Assembly (NCBI RefSeq): GCF_001870225.1
Contig: NZ_CP017675.1
Location: 2,979,717 to 3,013,227, forward strand
Length of the DNA: 33,511 nt
DNA from: Gloeomargarita lithophora Alchichica-D10
GTDB taxonomy: Bacteria; Cyanobacteriota; Cyanobacteriia; Gloeomargaritales; Gloeomargaritaceae
Direction: 5' to 3'
Shown: in pieces, positions 1-7,861 of the stretch
Position numbering within the stretch: position 1 is the first letter of the stretch
How the letters are laid out: the number at the start of each line of letters is the position of its first letter
Notes under the pieces: generated by a model
Database searches by the model: none
What the model saw: the letters and a program-made list of their open reading frames with translations, nothing else
Told to the model about the DNA's origin: nothing
Translations under genes and position numbers: made by a program

Positions 1-39
1 AAGATAACTTTCTGCTGGTACAAATAAATAGAGGTGTCC
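1..39 (-). repeat. Repeat copy A, right end of an inverted-repeat element cut by the window edge
   Basis: These bases match, nearly base for base, the reverse complement of the left part of the complete element at 2240-2359, including the terminal sequence 'atagaggtgtcc' and the inner 'ataactttctgc'. Only the end is present; the rest would lie left of the window. It is one of at least five copies of the same family here. No coding capacity is visible. Confidence 0.75.
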
Positions 40-282
40 TTAAATATTGAACGCATTTAATGACGCTCTGTGACTGCATAATTTTAATTTTTTTGGAAAT
101 GCCCTCCCACCCTATCCTTCTCAGTAATCATACTTAAAATCGAGAGAATAATGTTCACTTTCTACGAAAAAGCACTTAATTTTAGTATCTTATGTAGTTT
201 ATGTGATTTTTATCACTGGCAAACCTTGTACCTTACGACAAGGATGGAATTACGGTGATATAGCTCACTTCTGGTTCGTACT

Positions 283-1830
283 ATGGCACACATTAACCCC
301 AAACTTTTCCCATCTCGGCAGACGCAGACCAAATCCGTGGAGGCCGTGCATCTCCAGGCGGATAATTTTTACCATCAAGGCTTGAAAAAGGTGGAACAGG
401 GGGATTTTGGGGGAGCGATTCAGTTTTTTAGTCAGGCGTTGCAGTGCCATCCCCAGTACGGAGCGGCCTATTATCAGCGGGGGCTGGCTCGGTTTTATAC
501 CTACGATTACAGCGGGGCGCAGGCGGATTTTGACCAGGCACTAACCCTACAGCCGGAAGCGGCGGTGATCCACTACCACCGGGGACTGGCTCGCTATCGC
601 TTGGGCGACCGCCAGGGGGCGATTGGGGACTATACCAAAGCCCTGCGTCTGCAACCGGATTTGGCGGATGCTTATTACAATCGCAGTATTGTCCGTCGCA
701 GGGAAGGGGACTTTCAAGGGGCATTGGCGGATCATGCCCAGGCGTTGAAATTGAATCCCAATTACACCCACATCCACGGCACGGCGCACGCCCTAGCCCA
801 CAATAGTGCGGGGCAGTTTTATCAAAAGGGGTTGGGGCAAGCGGAGTTGAAAAACTGGTCGGGGGCGATTGAGGCGTACAATCAATGTCTGCGGGTGAAA
901 CCGGATTTTGCCCAAGCCTATTTTCAGCGGGGGTTGGCACGGCAGGCGGTGGCGGATGTGCGGGGGGCGAGCGCAGATTACACCCGGGCGTTGTTGCTGG
1001 ACCCGAAATTGACCCAGGTGTACTACCATCGGGGCGAGGCGCGGGCGGCTCTGGGGGATCGGCGGGGGGCGATGGAGGATTTTAACCGGGTGCAACCGGA
1101 ACCCCGCCCTTGGGTACCGCCAGTTACGGAACCCCCGGCGGCGGCGGAACGCTATTTCCAGACGGCGTTAGTCCAAATTCGGGAGGGAAAAACCGACCAA
1201 GCGGTTGCCAGTTTGACCCAGGCACTGCGGATTTTTCCCCAACACGGGGAAGCCTATTTCCGGCGGGGCTGGTTGCGGTTTTATCAGGGGGACAATCGGG
1301 GCGCATTGGAGGACTACCACCAGGCATTGCGGTGCCTGCCCCGGCGGGCGGACATCTATTACCAACGGGGTTTGACCCGCTACCGGTTGGGGGATCGGCA
1401 GGGGGCGGTGCAGGACTATAGCCAGGCGATTGAATTGCAACCGGATTTGGCGGATGCTTATTACAACCGCAGTATTGCTCGGCGGCGCATGGGTCAGTAC
1501 ACCGAGGCGGTCAACGACCACAATCAGGCCTTACGCTTAAATCCGAATTTTGCTTACATCCACGGCACGGCCTTAAATCCGACCAGTCAGGATGCCCAGG
1601 ATTTTTATGAGGTGGGCAATAGTAAAGCGCACAAAGGGGATTTGCGGGGAGCCATTGCGGACTACAATCAAGCCCTCCGGCTCGACCCGAATTTTGCCTT
1701 GGCCTATTACCAGCGGGGCTTACTGCGCTACGAATTACGGGATCAACGGGGGGCGATTGGGGATATTCGGCGGGCGTTGGAACTTGATCCGACTTTAGAA
1801 ATTCCTGATTTTATGTTGCCCCGGGGGTAA
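283..1830 (+). CDS. Tetratricopeptide-repeat (TPR) protein with an internal duplication
   Basis: A 515-residue protein made almost wholly of 34-residue TPR units with the usual A-x-Y-x-R-G and G-x-Y/L-x-x-A-x-x-D-Y-x-x-A-L pattern. TPR arrays are protein-binding scaffolds; the partner is unknown. No signal peptide or membrane segment is seen, so it is probably cytoplasmic. The protein looks like two copies of a block of about 262 residues: each has a TPR ending in DLADAYYNRSI, followed by 'NPN..x.IHGTA', then a less regular spacer (a Pro-rich break at about residues 267-287). The repeat is still visible in DNA: 29 identical bases at 652-680 and 1438-1466, offset 786 bp. The start ATG at 283 has no clear Shine-Dalgarno; codon use is G-rich like its neighbours. 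Family call is safe, specific role unknown. Confidence 0.9.
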   Translation: MAHINPKLFPSRQTQTKSVEAVHLQADNFYHQGLKKVEQGDFGGAIQFFSQALQCHPQYGAAYYQRGLARFYTYDYSGAQADFDQALTLQPEAAVIHYHRGLARYRLGDRQGAIGDYTKALRLQPDLADAYYNRSIVRRREGDFQGALADHAQALKLNPNYTHIHGTAHALAHNSAGQFYQKGLGQAELKNWSGAIEAYNQCLRVKPDFAQAYFQRGLARQAVADVRGASADYTRALLLDPKLTQVYYHRGEARAALGDRRGAMEDFNRVQPEPRPWVPPVTEPPAAAERYFQTALVQIREGKTDQAVASLTQALRIFPQHGEAYFRRGWLRFYQGDNRGALEDYHQALRCLPRRADIYYQRGLTRYRLGDRQGAVQDYSQAIELQPDLADAYYNRSIARRRMGQYTEAVNDHNQALRLNPNFAYIHGTALNPTSQDAQDFYEVGNSKAHKGDLRGAIADYNQALRLDPNFALAYYQRGLLRYELRDQRGAIGDIRRALELDPTLEIPDFMLPRG

Positions 1831-1878
1831 AGGCTGGTTCTACTGTAAATAGGTTAAGTTCCCCCCCCAGGATAAGGC

Positions 1879-1884
1879 TATAAT
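1879..1884 (+). promoter_or_regulatory. Possible -10 box for the decayed toxin-antitoxin pair
   Basis: A perfect TATAAT lies 30 bp before the antitoxin start at 1915, and an AGAGGG ribosome-binding-like sequence lies between them. No good -35 box is visible at the expected spacing, so this is only a candidate relic promoter. Confidence 0.3.
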
Positions 1885-1914
1885 TTCCTCAACCGCTAAG
1901 AGGGATAGCTGATT

Positions 1915-2115
1915 ATGTTAAATATAGAACAACTTGAAGCAGCGATTCTTTTGTTATCATCCCATGAATTTGAGTAATTAAAGTTGTGGTTTCTCAACTT
2001 AGATTATGAACGCTGGGATGAACAGATAGAACAAGATATTGCAGAGGGTAAATTAGAAGCATTTGCCCAAGCAGCGATTGCTGAATTTCAGGCCGGACAT
2101 TGTCGCAAAATCTAA
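1915..2115 (+). pseudogene. Antitoxin remnant of a type II toxin-antitoxin pair, interrupted by a stop codon
   Basis: Reading from ATG 1915 gives MLNIEQLEAAILLLSSHEFE, then an in-frame TAA at 1975-1977, then 45 further residues (containing YERWDEQIEQDIAEGKLEAF) to TAA 2113-2115. The whole 66-codon reading resembles the small cyanobacterial antitoxins that begin with a short helix and have a 'W-D-x-Q-I-E-x-D-I-x-x-G-K-L' centre followed by a short acidic tail. The stop codon would give only a 20-residue peptide unless read through. The next reading frame starts inside its stop codon (TAATG), the usual antitoxin-toxin arrangement. Identification rests on recalled family resemblance, not a search. 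Confidence 0.65.
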
Positions 2116-2239
2116 TGCAATACACAACTCGGCGATGCTGGCAATGCTACAACACTCTACCCGAAAGCATTCAACGAACCGCAGATGATTGCTATGAGTT
2201 ACTCAAAGCTGATCCATCCCATCCATTCTTACATTTTAA
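2115..2239 (+). pseudogene. N-terminal half of a RelE/ParE-like toxin, truncated by a repeat element
   Basis: From ATG 2115, overlapping the antitoxin stop by one base, about 42 codons read as the start of a RelE/ParE-type toxin: features are 'CYNTLPESIQ', 'CYELLKADP' and 'HPFLHFK'. Family members then continue into a strand-rich part ending in a 'FWIGxHxxYD' motif. Here the toxin reading stops exactly where the inverted-repeat element begins at 2240. The frame runs on through the element to TAA 2367-2369, giving an 84-residue chimera. The missing second half does not reappear after the element, so the insertion was joined by a deletion or the rest was lost later. Almost certainly inactive. 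Confidence 0.7.
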
Positions 2240-2359
2240 GGGCACCTCTATTTATTTGCACCCGCAGAAAGTTATCTCGCTGGAATGCCGGTATTACCGA
2301 GAACCAGTGACGGGGGCGGTGCCCCGGCGACCGCTAATTTGCAATTTATCGAGGTGTCC
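2240..2359. mobile_element. 120-bp MITE-like inverted-repeat element (copy B), inserted in a toxin gene
   Basis: The element has imperfect terminal inverted repeats: 'gggcacctctattta' at the left and 'ttatcgaggtgtcc' at the right. It carries no transposase. Its interior shares 26 identical bases with copy D (2263-2288 versus 7762-7787), 17 identical bases in reverse orientation with copy C2 (2327-2343 versus 13773-13789) and 15 with copy C1 (2292-2306 versus 13631-13645). Short ends, small size and repeated copies fit a non-autonomous element moved by a transposase encoded elsewhere. No clear target duplication flanks this copy. Confidence 0.75.
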
Positions 2360-2365
2360 ATTAGT

Positions 2366-2845
2366 CTAAAATTCCCAGTGGTCATAGCGTTCAAAGGGTT
2401 GATGAATCCAAGGATTGCGGAGTAAATGTTCTACAAAATAATCCGGTTGAAACTGGGTATGTTTTTTGACCCAAATCACGGCGGTTTTTAGTTCTTGAAT
2501 TTGGGTATTGTTTTGCCATAAATGACGCACGATTTGCGCCAAAGTCTGCCCAGAATCCACCATATCATCCACAACTAAAAGCCGCGGGCTGAGATGCGTT
2601 TGCGTCATGGTAATTTGGGTGGCAATCCGTAGCGTATTTTGCTGTTTTTCAACGTAGGACTGGGCACTGAGAATGGCTAAGGGTTTTTGAAATATGCGTG
2701 ATAATATATCCCCGACCCGTAACCCCCCCCGGGCAATAGCCAGAATTTGGTCAAATTGCCATTGGGAATCGTGAATCGTTTGGGCAAGTTGTTCGATTTG
2801 GTGATGATATTGTTCCCAGGTAATGAAATAATCTTGGGGTGGCAT
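2366..2845 (-). CDS. Purine-type phosphoribosyltransferase (Gpt/Hpt-like)
   Basis: A 159-residue type I phosphoribosyltransferase, a family that joins a base to PRPP for nucleotide salvage. The PRPP-binding loop is intact at about residues 91-101 (VVDDMVDSGQT), and ARGG at 38-41 matches the earlier PRPP-contact loop. The length and the 'I.RGGL..GD.L' pattern suit the xanthine/hypoxanthine branch (COG2236-like), but the base used cannot be decided. A GAGG at 2851-2854 lies 5 bases before the ATG and supports this start. The stop lies only 7 bp from repeat element B on the other side. It is divergent from ilvD. Confidence 0.85.
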   Translation of the reverse strand: MPPQDYFITWEQYHHQIEQLAQTIHDSQWQFDQILAIARGGLRVGDILSRIFQKPLAILSAQSYVEKQQNTLRIATQITMTQTHLSPRLLVVDDMVDSGQTLAQIVRHLWQNNTQIQELKTAVIWVKKHTQFQPDYFVEHLLRNPWIHQPFERYDHWEF

Positions 2846-3002
2846 CTATCCCTCGGCAAAAAAATGTGCTTCAATTTAACAGTTTATTTCACGGGTATCC
2901 ATTGCATCACTTCGGGCGGTGGGCTGTGACCCAGAGCGAAAGTCAACTCCAATGATGGTAAAATAAGTTTCATCCATTTGAGTTCATTTGTGCTGTAATT
3001 TT

Positions 3003-4691
3003 ATGGACAATTCCCGTCCCAGCCAAGCCATCACCAGCGGGGTTCAACGTTCCCCTAACCGAGCCATGTTGCGGGCGGTAGGGTTCAGCGATGGGGATTT
3101 TGATAAACCCATTGTGGGAATTGCCAACGCCTACAGCACCATTACTCCCTGTAATGCAGGTATCAATGATTTAGCATTACAAGCGGAAGTTGCCACACGT
3201 CAAGCGGGAGCGATGCCCCAGCTATTTGGCACGATTACCATTAGTGATGGCATTTCCATGGGTACCGAAGGGATGAAATGTTCCCTGGTTTCCAGAGAGG
3301 TGATTGCCGATGCTATTGAAACCGTTTGTCTCGGCCAAAGTCTCGATGGCATATTGGCGATTGGGGGTTGTGACAAGAATATTCCTGGTGCTTTGATGGC
3401 GATGGCACGGTTAAATATACCGGCAATTTTTGTCTATGGGGGCACGATTAAACCGGGGCATTATCAGGGACAAGATTTAACGATTGTCAGTGCATTTGAA
3501 GCGGTGGGAGCCTATAGTGCCGGTAAATTAAGCGAAACGGATTTACTCGAAATTGAACGGCGGGCTTGTCCGGGGGTGGGTGCCTGCGGTGGAATGTACA
3601 CTGCTAATACAATGTCTTCTATCGCTGAAGTATTGGGTTTAAGTTTAATGTATTCTTCCACGATGGCCGCCGAGGATGGGGAAAAACTTGACAGCACCGC
3701 CGAGTCAGCCAAGGTGTTGGTGGAGGCGATTCGTGGGCAGATTTTACCCCGGCAGTTGATTACCCGCCAATCACTGGAAAATGCGATAGCGGTGCTGATG
3801 GCAGTGGGTGGCTCGACCAATGCCGTACTGCATTTGTTAGCTATTGCCCAAGCCGCTGAGGTGCCATTAACTTTGGATGATTTTGCCCCGATGCGCGAGC
3901 GGGTGCCGGTGCTGTGCGATTTGAAACCGTCTGGGCGGTATGTGACGGTGGATTTTCACCGGGCGGGGGGGATTCCCCAGGTGATGAAAATTTTGCTGAA
4001 TCACGGGGTTTTGCACGGGGATTGTCGGACGATTACCGGGCGGACGTGGGCAGAACAGTTGGCGCAGGTGCCGGATACGCCCCCCGCAGACCAGGCGGTG
4101 ATTCGTCCCTGGGAAAACCCGGTCTATCCCCAGGGGCATTTGGCGATTTTGCGGGGTAATTTGGCAACGGATGGGGCGGTGGCAAAAATTTCGGGAATTA
4201 AACACAGTCAAATTACGGGGCCAGCGCGGGTATTTGATTCGGAAGAAGCCTGTTTATCGGCAATCTTGGCCGGTACAATCCAGGCGGGGGATGTGGTGGT
4301 AATTCGTTATGAGGGGCCGAAGGGCGGGCCAGGGATGCGGGAAATGTTGTCCCCGACTTCAGCGATTATCGGGGCGGGTTTGGGGGACAAGGTGGGACTC
4401 ATTACCGATGGGCGGTTTTCCGGCGGTACCTATGGGTTGGTGGTGGGTCATGTCGCCCCGGAAGCGGCGGTGGGGGGCACGATTGCCCTGGTGCAGGCGG
4501 GGGATTTGATCACGATTGATGCCCAGGAACGGCGGTTGCATTTGCATATCAGTGATGCCGAATTGGGCCAACGGCGGGCGCAATGGCAGTCCCCCACTCC
4601 CCGTTACACCCGTGGGGTTTTGGCAAAATATGCCAAATTGGTTTCCAGCAGTCATTTGGGGGCGGTGACGGATTTAGATTTGAATTGTTAA
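3003..4691 (+). CDS. ilvD: Dihydroxy-acid dehydratase
   Basis: A 562-residue IlvD, which dehydrates 2,3-dihydroxy-3-methylbutanoate (or -pentanoate) in valine, leucine and isoleucine synthesis. The three Fe-S ligands expected for the family are present: C50 (TPCNAG), C123 (GGCDKN) and C195 (GACGGM). The C-terminal [11 protein letters not shown] and TDGRFSGG signatures are intact. Length is normal for the family. An upstream in-frame TTG at 2988 exists, but ATG 3003 gives the usual N terminus ([20 protein letters not shown]); there is no obvious Shine-Dalgarno. It is followed 22 bp later by cobL on the same strand, so the two may be co-transcribed although their pathways are unrelated. Confidence 0.97.
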   Translation: MDNSRPSQAITSGVQRSPNRAMLRAVGFSDGDFDKPIVGIANAYSTITPCNAGINDLALQAEVATRQAGAMPQLFGTITISDGISMGTEGMKCSLVSREVIADAIETVCLGQSLDGILAIGGCDKNIPGALMAMARLNIPAIFVYGGTIKPGHYQGQDLTIVSAFEAVGAYSAGKLSETDLLEIERRACPGVGACGGMYTANTMSSIAEVLGLSLMYSSTMAAEDGEKLDSTAESAKVLVEAIRGQILPRQLITRQSLENAIAVLMAVGGSTNAVLHLLAIAQAAEVPLTLDDFAPMRERVPVLCDLKPSGRYVTVDFHRAGGIPQVMKILLNHGVLHGDCRTITGRTWAEQLAQVPDTPPADQAVIRPWENPVYPQGHLAILRGNLATDGAVAKISGIKHSQITGPARVFDSEEACLSAILAGTIQAGDVVVIRYEGPKGGPGMREMLSPTSAIIGAGLGDKVGLITDGRFSGGTYGLVVGHVAPEAAVGGTIALVQAGDLITIDAQERRLHLHISDAELGQRRAQWQSPTPRYTRGVLAKYAKLVSSSHLGAVTDLDLNC

Positions 4692-4713
4692 TTGTGGTGC
4701 TGTGGGCTGAATT

Positions 4714-5961
4714 TTGAGCGCAATTATTCATGTGGTTGGCATCGGTTTAGATGGTCGGACATTGGTAAGTGCTGATGCGGAAATCGCCCTGGCCGAGGCG
4801 CAAATTTTATGCGGTTCCCCCCGTCATTTAGCGCATTTTTCTGAACATTCTGCACTGCAAATCCCTTGGGAAGATTTGCACCAGGGAATTACCGTGCTGA
4901 AGCATCATTTAACCCAAGGATATAAGCGAATTGTCCTGTTAGCATCCGGTGACCCCTTATTTTTTGGTATTGGCCGGTTATTGCTCAGCCATTTTGCCCC
5001 AGAAATACTCCGGTTTTATCCCCAGGTGAGTGCGGTACAATTGGCCTTTAGTCGCTTAAAAATTCCCTGGCAGTCTGCCCAAATCATTAGCATTCATGGC
5101 CGGTCGTGGGAAAATTTAATTCCACCGCTGAAACAAGGGGTGGCCACAATCGCAATTTTTACTGATCCCATGAATAATGTAGCTATCATTGCCCAGGTAA
5201 TTCAGGAATTAAAATTACCGATTTCCTATCAAATCTGGGTTTGTGAATGGTTGGGTAGTCCCCAGGAAAAGGTGCAATTATTCTCCCTAGATGAAGCTCT
5301 AAACTACGCCAATAATTCCTTAAATATTGTCGTTTTAATGCGAGAGCCATCCCAATTATCTAACCCAAATTCTTTGCCGGTATTGGGATTATCCGATGCG
5401 GTATTTAATGGCTTTCCTGACCAACCGGGATTGATGACCAAAAAGGAGATTCGCAGTTTAATTTTAGGAGAATTAAACCTTCAGGATGGGCAAACCATTT
5501 GGGATGTGGGGGCGGGCACGGGGACGGTGGCGATTGAAATGGCACGTCTATTACCAAAAAGTGCGGTTTATGCCATTGAAAAGAAGTCCATCGGTGTGCA
5601 ATTAATTCACCAAAATTGTCAGCAACTGGGGGTAAAAAACGTCAATGTTATCGCCGGAGTTGCCCCGGAAATTTTTGCCGAATTACCCAACCCCGACCGG
5701 GTATTTATCGGGGGCAGTGGCGGCAATTTAACAGCAATTTTAAGCACCTTATCCGCCCGTTTAACCCCAGGCGGCATCCTGGTACTGGCCCTCGCCACCC
5801 AGGAACATCAGGCCATGATATTAACTTGGGCAAAACAACAACATTGGCCTTATCACGCCCTAGATGTACGCTTGTCCCGTTCCCTCGCCGTGGGGGATTT
5901 GACCCGCTGGCATCCCCTCAATCCGATTACTTTAATGCAACTCACCAAGCCCGCTGGCTAA
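4714..5961 (+). CDS. cobL: Precorrin-6Y C5,15-methyltransferase (decarboxylating), fused CbiE-CbiT
   Basis: A 415-residue bifunctional enzyme of corrin-ring (cobalamin) synthesis; it methylates C5 and C15 and decarboxylates the C12 acetate. Residues 1 to about 215 are the CbiE methylase domain (VVGIGLDG at 7-14, ASGDPLFFGIG at 77-87). From about 225 onward is CbiT, a Rossmann methyltransferase with the SAM loop DVGAGTG at 264-270. The start is TTG 4714, chosen because it gives the normal N terminus; a GTG at 4732 is a weaker choice. Third positions are A/T-richer than in the ftsW-kinase run. The stop TAA at 5959-5961 overlaps the stop of the opposite gene by 4 bp. Confidence 0.93.
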   Translation: MSAIIHVVGIGLDGRTLVSADAEIALAEAQILCGSPRHLAHFSEHSALQIPWEDLHQGITVLKHHLTQGYKRIVLLASGDPLFFGIGRLLLSHFAPEILRFYPQVSAVQLAFSRLKIPWQSAQIISIHGRSWENLIPPLKQGVATIAIFTDPMNNVAIIAQVIQELKLPISYQIWVCEWLGSPQEKVQLFSLDEALNYANNSLNIVVLMREPSQLSNPNSLPVLGLSDAVFNGFPDQPGLMTKKEIRSLILGELNLQDGQTIWDVGAGTGTVAIEMARLLPKSAVYAIEKKSIGVQLIHQNCQQLGVKNVNVIAGVAPEIFAELPNPDRVFIGGSGGNLTAILSTLSARLTPGGILVLALATQEHQAMILTWAKQQHWPYHALDVRLSRSLAVGDLTRWHPLNPITLMQLTKPAG

Positions 5962-7037
5962 GGATTTTGCGCCCTGCCCACCATCTTATCCAAACCCACC
6001 GTACCGTTGAGGTTGGTGTTACCCATGATCGCCTGGCGCACCTGTGCCCCGGTCAGATCGGCTCCCGCCAAATTCGCCCCCGTGAGATTGGTATTGGTTA
6101 AATTCACCACACTCAAATTACTGCCGCTGAGATTGGCATCCTGTAACCGAGAACGGGAAATATTCGCCCCTCGCAAATCACTATTACTTAAATCCGCTTG
6201 AATTAGGTTTGTTGAAGGTAAATTGGCGGTCACCAAACTGACTTTTTTCAACTTCGCCCCCTCCAAGGTAGCCTGGGACAAATTCACCCGATCCAACCGG
6301 GATGCGGTCAAATCTACCCCGGTCAAATCCGCATGGCTCAAATCCGCCTCCCGCAGGTTGGTGCCCCCCAATTTCGCCCCCGCTAAATCCGCCCGACTCA
6401 AGCGCACCCGTGGTAAAGTCGCCCCCACCAAACTCGCTCCCCGCAATTTTGCCCCCTCCATGCGAGCATCGGTCAAATCCGCTTGATCCAGATTTGCACC
6501 ATTCAAAACCGCATTTTGCAGACGGGATTGGGACAGATTTACGCCCGTCAAAATCGAACTGGTTAAATCGGCTCCCGTTAGATTCACATCGGCTAAATTG
6601 GCTTTTTCCAAATTCACCAAACTGAGGGAAGCCTGACGCAAATTCGCTTCACTGAAATCCGTGTGTGATAATTTAGCACCATTCAAATTAGCCCGGTCTA
6701 AATTAGCTCGAATTAAAACACTTTTGGTCAGATTGGCATTTCCCAAATCCGCTTGTTTTAAGTTAGCATTCCCTAAATTGGCCTCACTAATATCCGCATT
6801 AAACAGCTTCGCCCCCTCTAAATTTGCCCCCGCTAAATTGGCACCTTTCAGATTGGCATTGCCCAAATTCGCCCCCGGCAATACCATCCCCCGCAAGTCC
6901 GCCCCCGATAAATCACACTTGGGGCACTGATTGGTGCTGGTCAACTGTTGCAAGTGTTCTGGATTGGCGGCCAGGGTCGGATGCACACCCATCAACCCCG
7001 CCCCAACCAAGATCGTTCCCCACACGGCTGTTTTCAT
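5958..7037 (-). CDS. Secreted pentapeptide-repeat protein
   Basis: A 359-residue protein. Residues 1-23 form a Sec-type signal peptide (MKTAVWGTILVGAGLMGVHP then TLA-AN cleavage). After a short linker with CPKC at 38-41 the protein consists of about 60 tandem A(D/N)LxG-type pentapeptides to the C terminus. Such repeats form a right-handed quadrilateral beta helix; function varies and cannot be read from the repeat. The target compartment should be periplasm, thylakoid lumen or outside. AGGAG at 7046-7050 lies 8 bases before the ATG and fixes the start. The paired cysteines before the helix are a recurrent feature of cyanobacterial members and could form a disulfide; that is inference. It is convergent with cobL, with stop codons overlapping by 4 bp. 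Confidence 0.93.
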   Translation of the reverse strand: MKTAVWGTILVGAGLMGVHPTLAANPEHLQQLTSTNQCPKCDLSGADLRGMVLPGANLGNANLKGANLAGANLEGAKLFNADISEANLGNANLKQADLGNANLTKSVLIRANLDRANLNGAKLSHTDFSEANLRQASLSLVNLEKANLADVNLTGADLTSSILTGVNLSQSRLQNAVLNGANLDQADLTDARMEGAKLRGASLVGATLPRVRLSRADLAGAKLGGTNLREADLSHADLTGVDLTASRLDRVNLSQATLEGAKLKKVSLVTANLPSTNLIQADLSNSDLRGANISRSRLQDANLSGSNLSVVNLTNTNLTGANLAGADLTGAQVRQAIMGNTNLNGTVGLDKMVGRAQNP

Positions 7038-7761
7038 CGGTCTATCTCCTGACTAAATGCTAACAATTACCAGACGACTTGTCTGCTATCATACTGCATA
7101 GTGCCAGTTTTTGTTAGGTCTGTGTCTAAAAAATAATGTTAGACATTCACCATACAAGTTCCAGCCCCTGGGCTGACCAGTCCCGCAGGGCTAATTGTTG
7201 GGGTTGCCCGCATGAATCACCGCTAAGGCATCCTGACCCAATTCAATCTGGGCAGAAATACGATTCAGTAGAGCCACCATGCTCCAACCTACCGCATGGG
7301 CTAAAAATAATAGATGTGATGGCCGCTAGCGTTTTTTCATAATCGTGACTTAATAAACCTTATACATTTTCTGCTAAAAACACTTTGGGTCGCATTTCTT
7401 TAGGAGTGTGCTAAAAACGGCATTACTAAAATTAAATCACCGTTTCCAATTTATTGGGTTCCCCAGCGAGTGGGGAGTACCCCTAATAAAACCCGCATGG
7501 ATAGGGAATTGCAAGGGGCATTTGCGAGCGACTCGGAGAATGTTTGTACTTTGTACTATTTGTGGACTCCGAAAAGTGCCTCAAACCCCGTCCGGGAGCC
7601 CTGTCCATAGCCTGCGTGTCGCTTGCGATATGCGTCTCAACGAAAGAATGGGGGTTTGGCGGTTTTTGGGCGATGCTCGCATGGAGACTGAACCCACCCC
7701 GGATCGCAAGCACGGAAACACTGGCAATGTATGCTTCTGAGTACACTGGGAGTTACCTGAG
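7038..7761. other. Gene-poor interval with hairpins and a possible coding relic
   Basis: About 720 bp with no convincing gene. The minus strand, about 7190-7325, reads as an uninterrupted peptide containing AVGWSMVALLNRISAQIELG and ending in a stop, which looks like the tail of a lost protein that I cannot name. A strong hairpin lies at 7456-7482 (GGGTTCCCCA / TGGGGAGTACCC around GCGAG). A second stem is TCGGAG 7533-7538 with CTCCGA 7567-7572. 'tgctaaaaac' is repeated at 7372-7381 and 7409-7418. Longer open frames on both strands at 7408-7828 have no recognisable domain, and they run into repeat copy D. The 5' region next to 7038 should hold the promoter of the pentapeptide-repeat gene. Confidence 0.5.
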
Positions 7762-7837
7762 CGCAGAAAGTTATCTCGCTGGAATGCAGATATTACTGAG
7801 AACCAGTGCCCCGGCGACCTATTTTTAGAAGTATCCT
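7762..7837. repeat. Repeat copy D, degenerate MITE relic
   Basis: Bases 7762-7787 are identical to 2263-2288 of the complete element. The next stretch (tattactgagaaccagtg, then ccccggcgacc) continues the match with a 12-base deletion, and the end 'gaagtatcct' is a decayed version of 'gaggtgtcc'. The left terminus is not clear. Same orientation as copy B. It ends 24 bp before mltA, so it could have altered that gene's leader. Confidence 0.65.
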
Positions 7838-7861
7838 TAATGATGCGGTGATGAGCAATTT

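Noticed and set aside
203-385. 60-codon plus frame overlapping the TPR start
   Set aside because: No domain, different frame from the clear TPR gene, no ribosome-binding site.
4692-4713. Cobalamin riboswitch before cobL
   Set aside because: Only 22 bp lie between ilvD and cobL, too short; nothing like a B12 box upstream of cobN either.
6007-6930. Plus-strand frames full of K-S/F-A-P repeats
   Set aside because: They are the antisense of the pentapeptide-repeat gene; the 15-base periodicity comes from that protein.
5958-7037. Regular 15-base periodicity, CRISPR-like at first sight
   Set aside because: Repeats are degenerate, in frame and without unique spacers; they code for pentapeptides.
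7408-7828. Overlapping frames of 87-110 codons on both strands
   Set aside because: No recognised domain, no start context, and one runs into repeat copy D; kept only as an unexplained interval.
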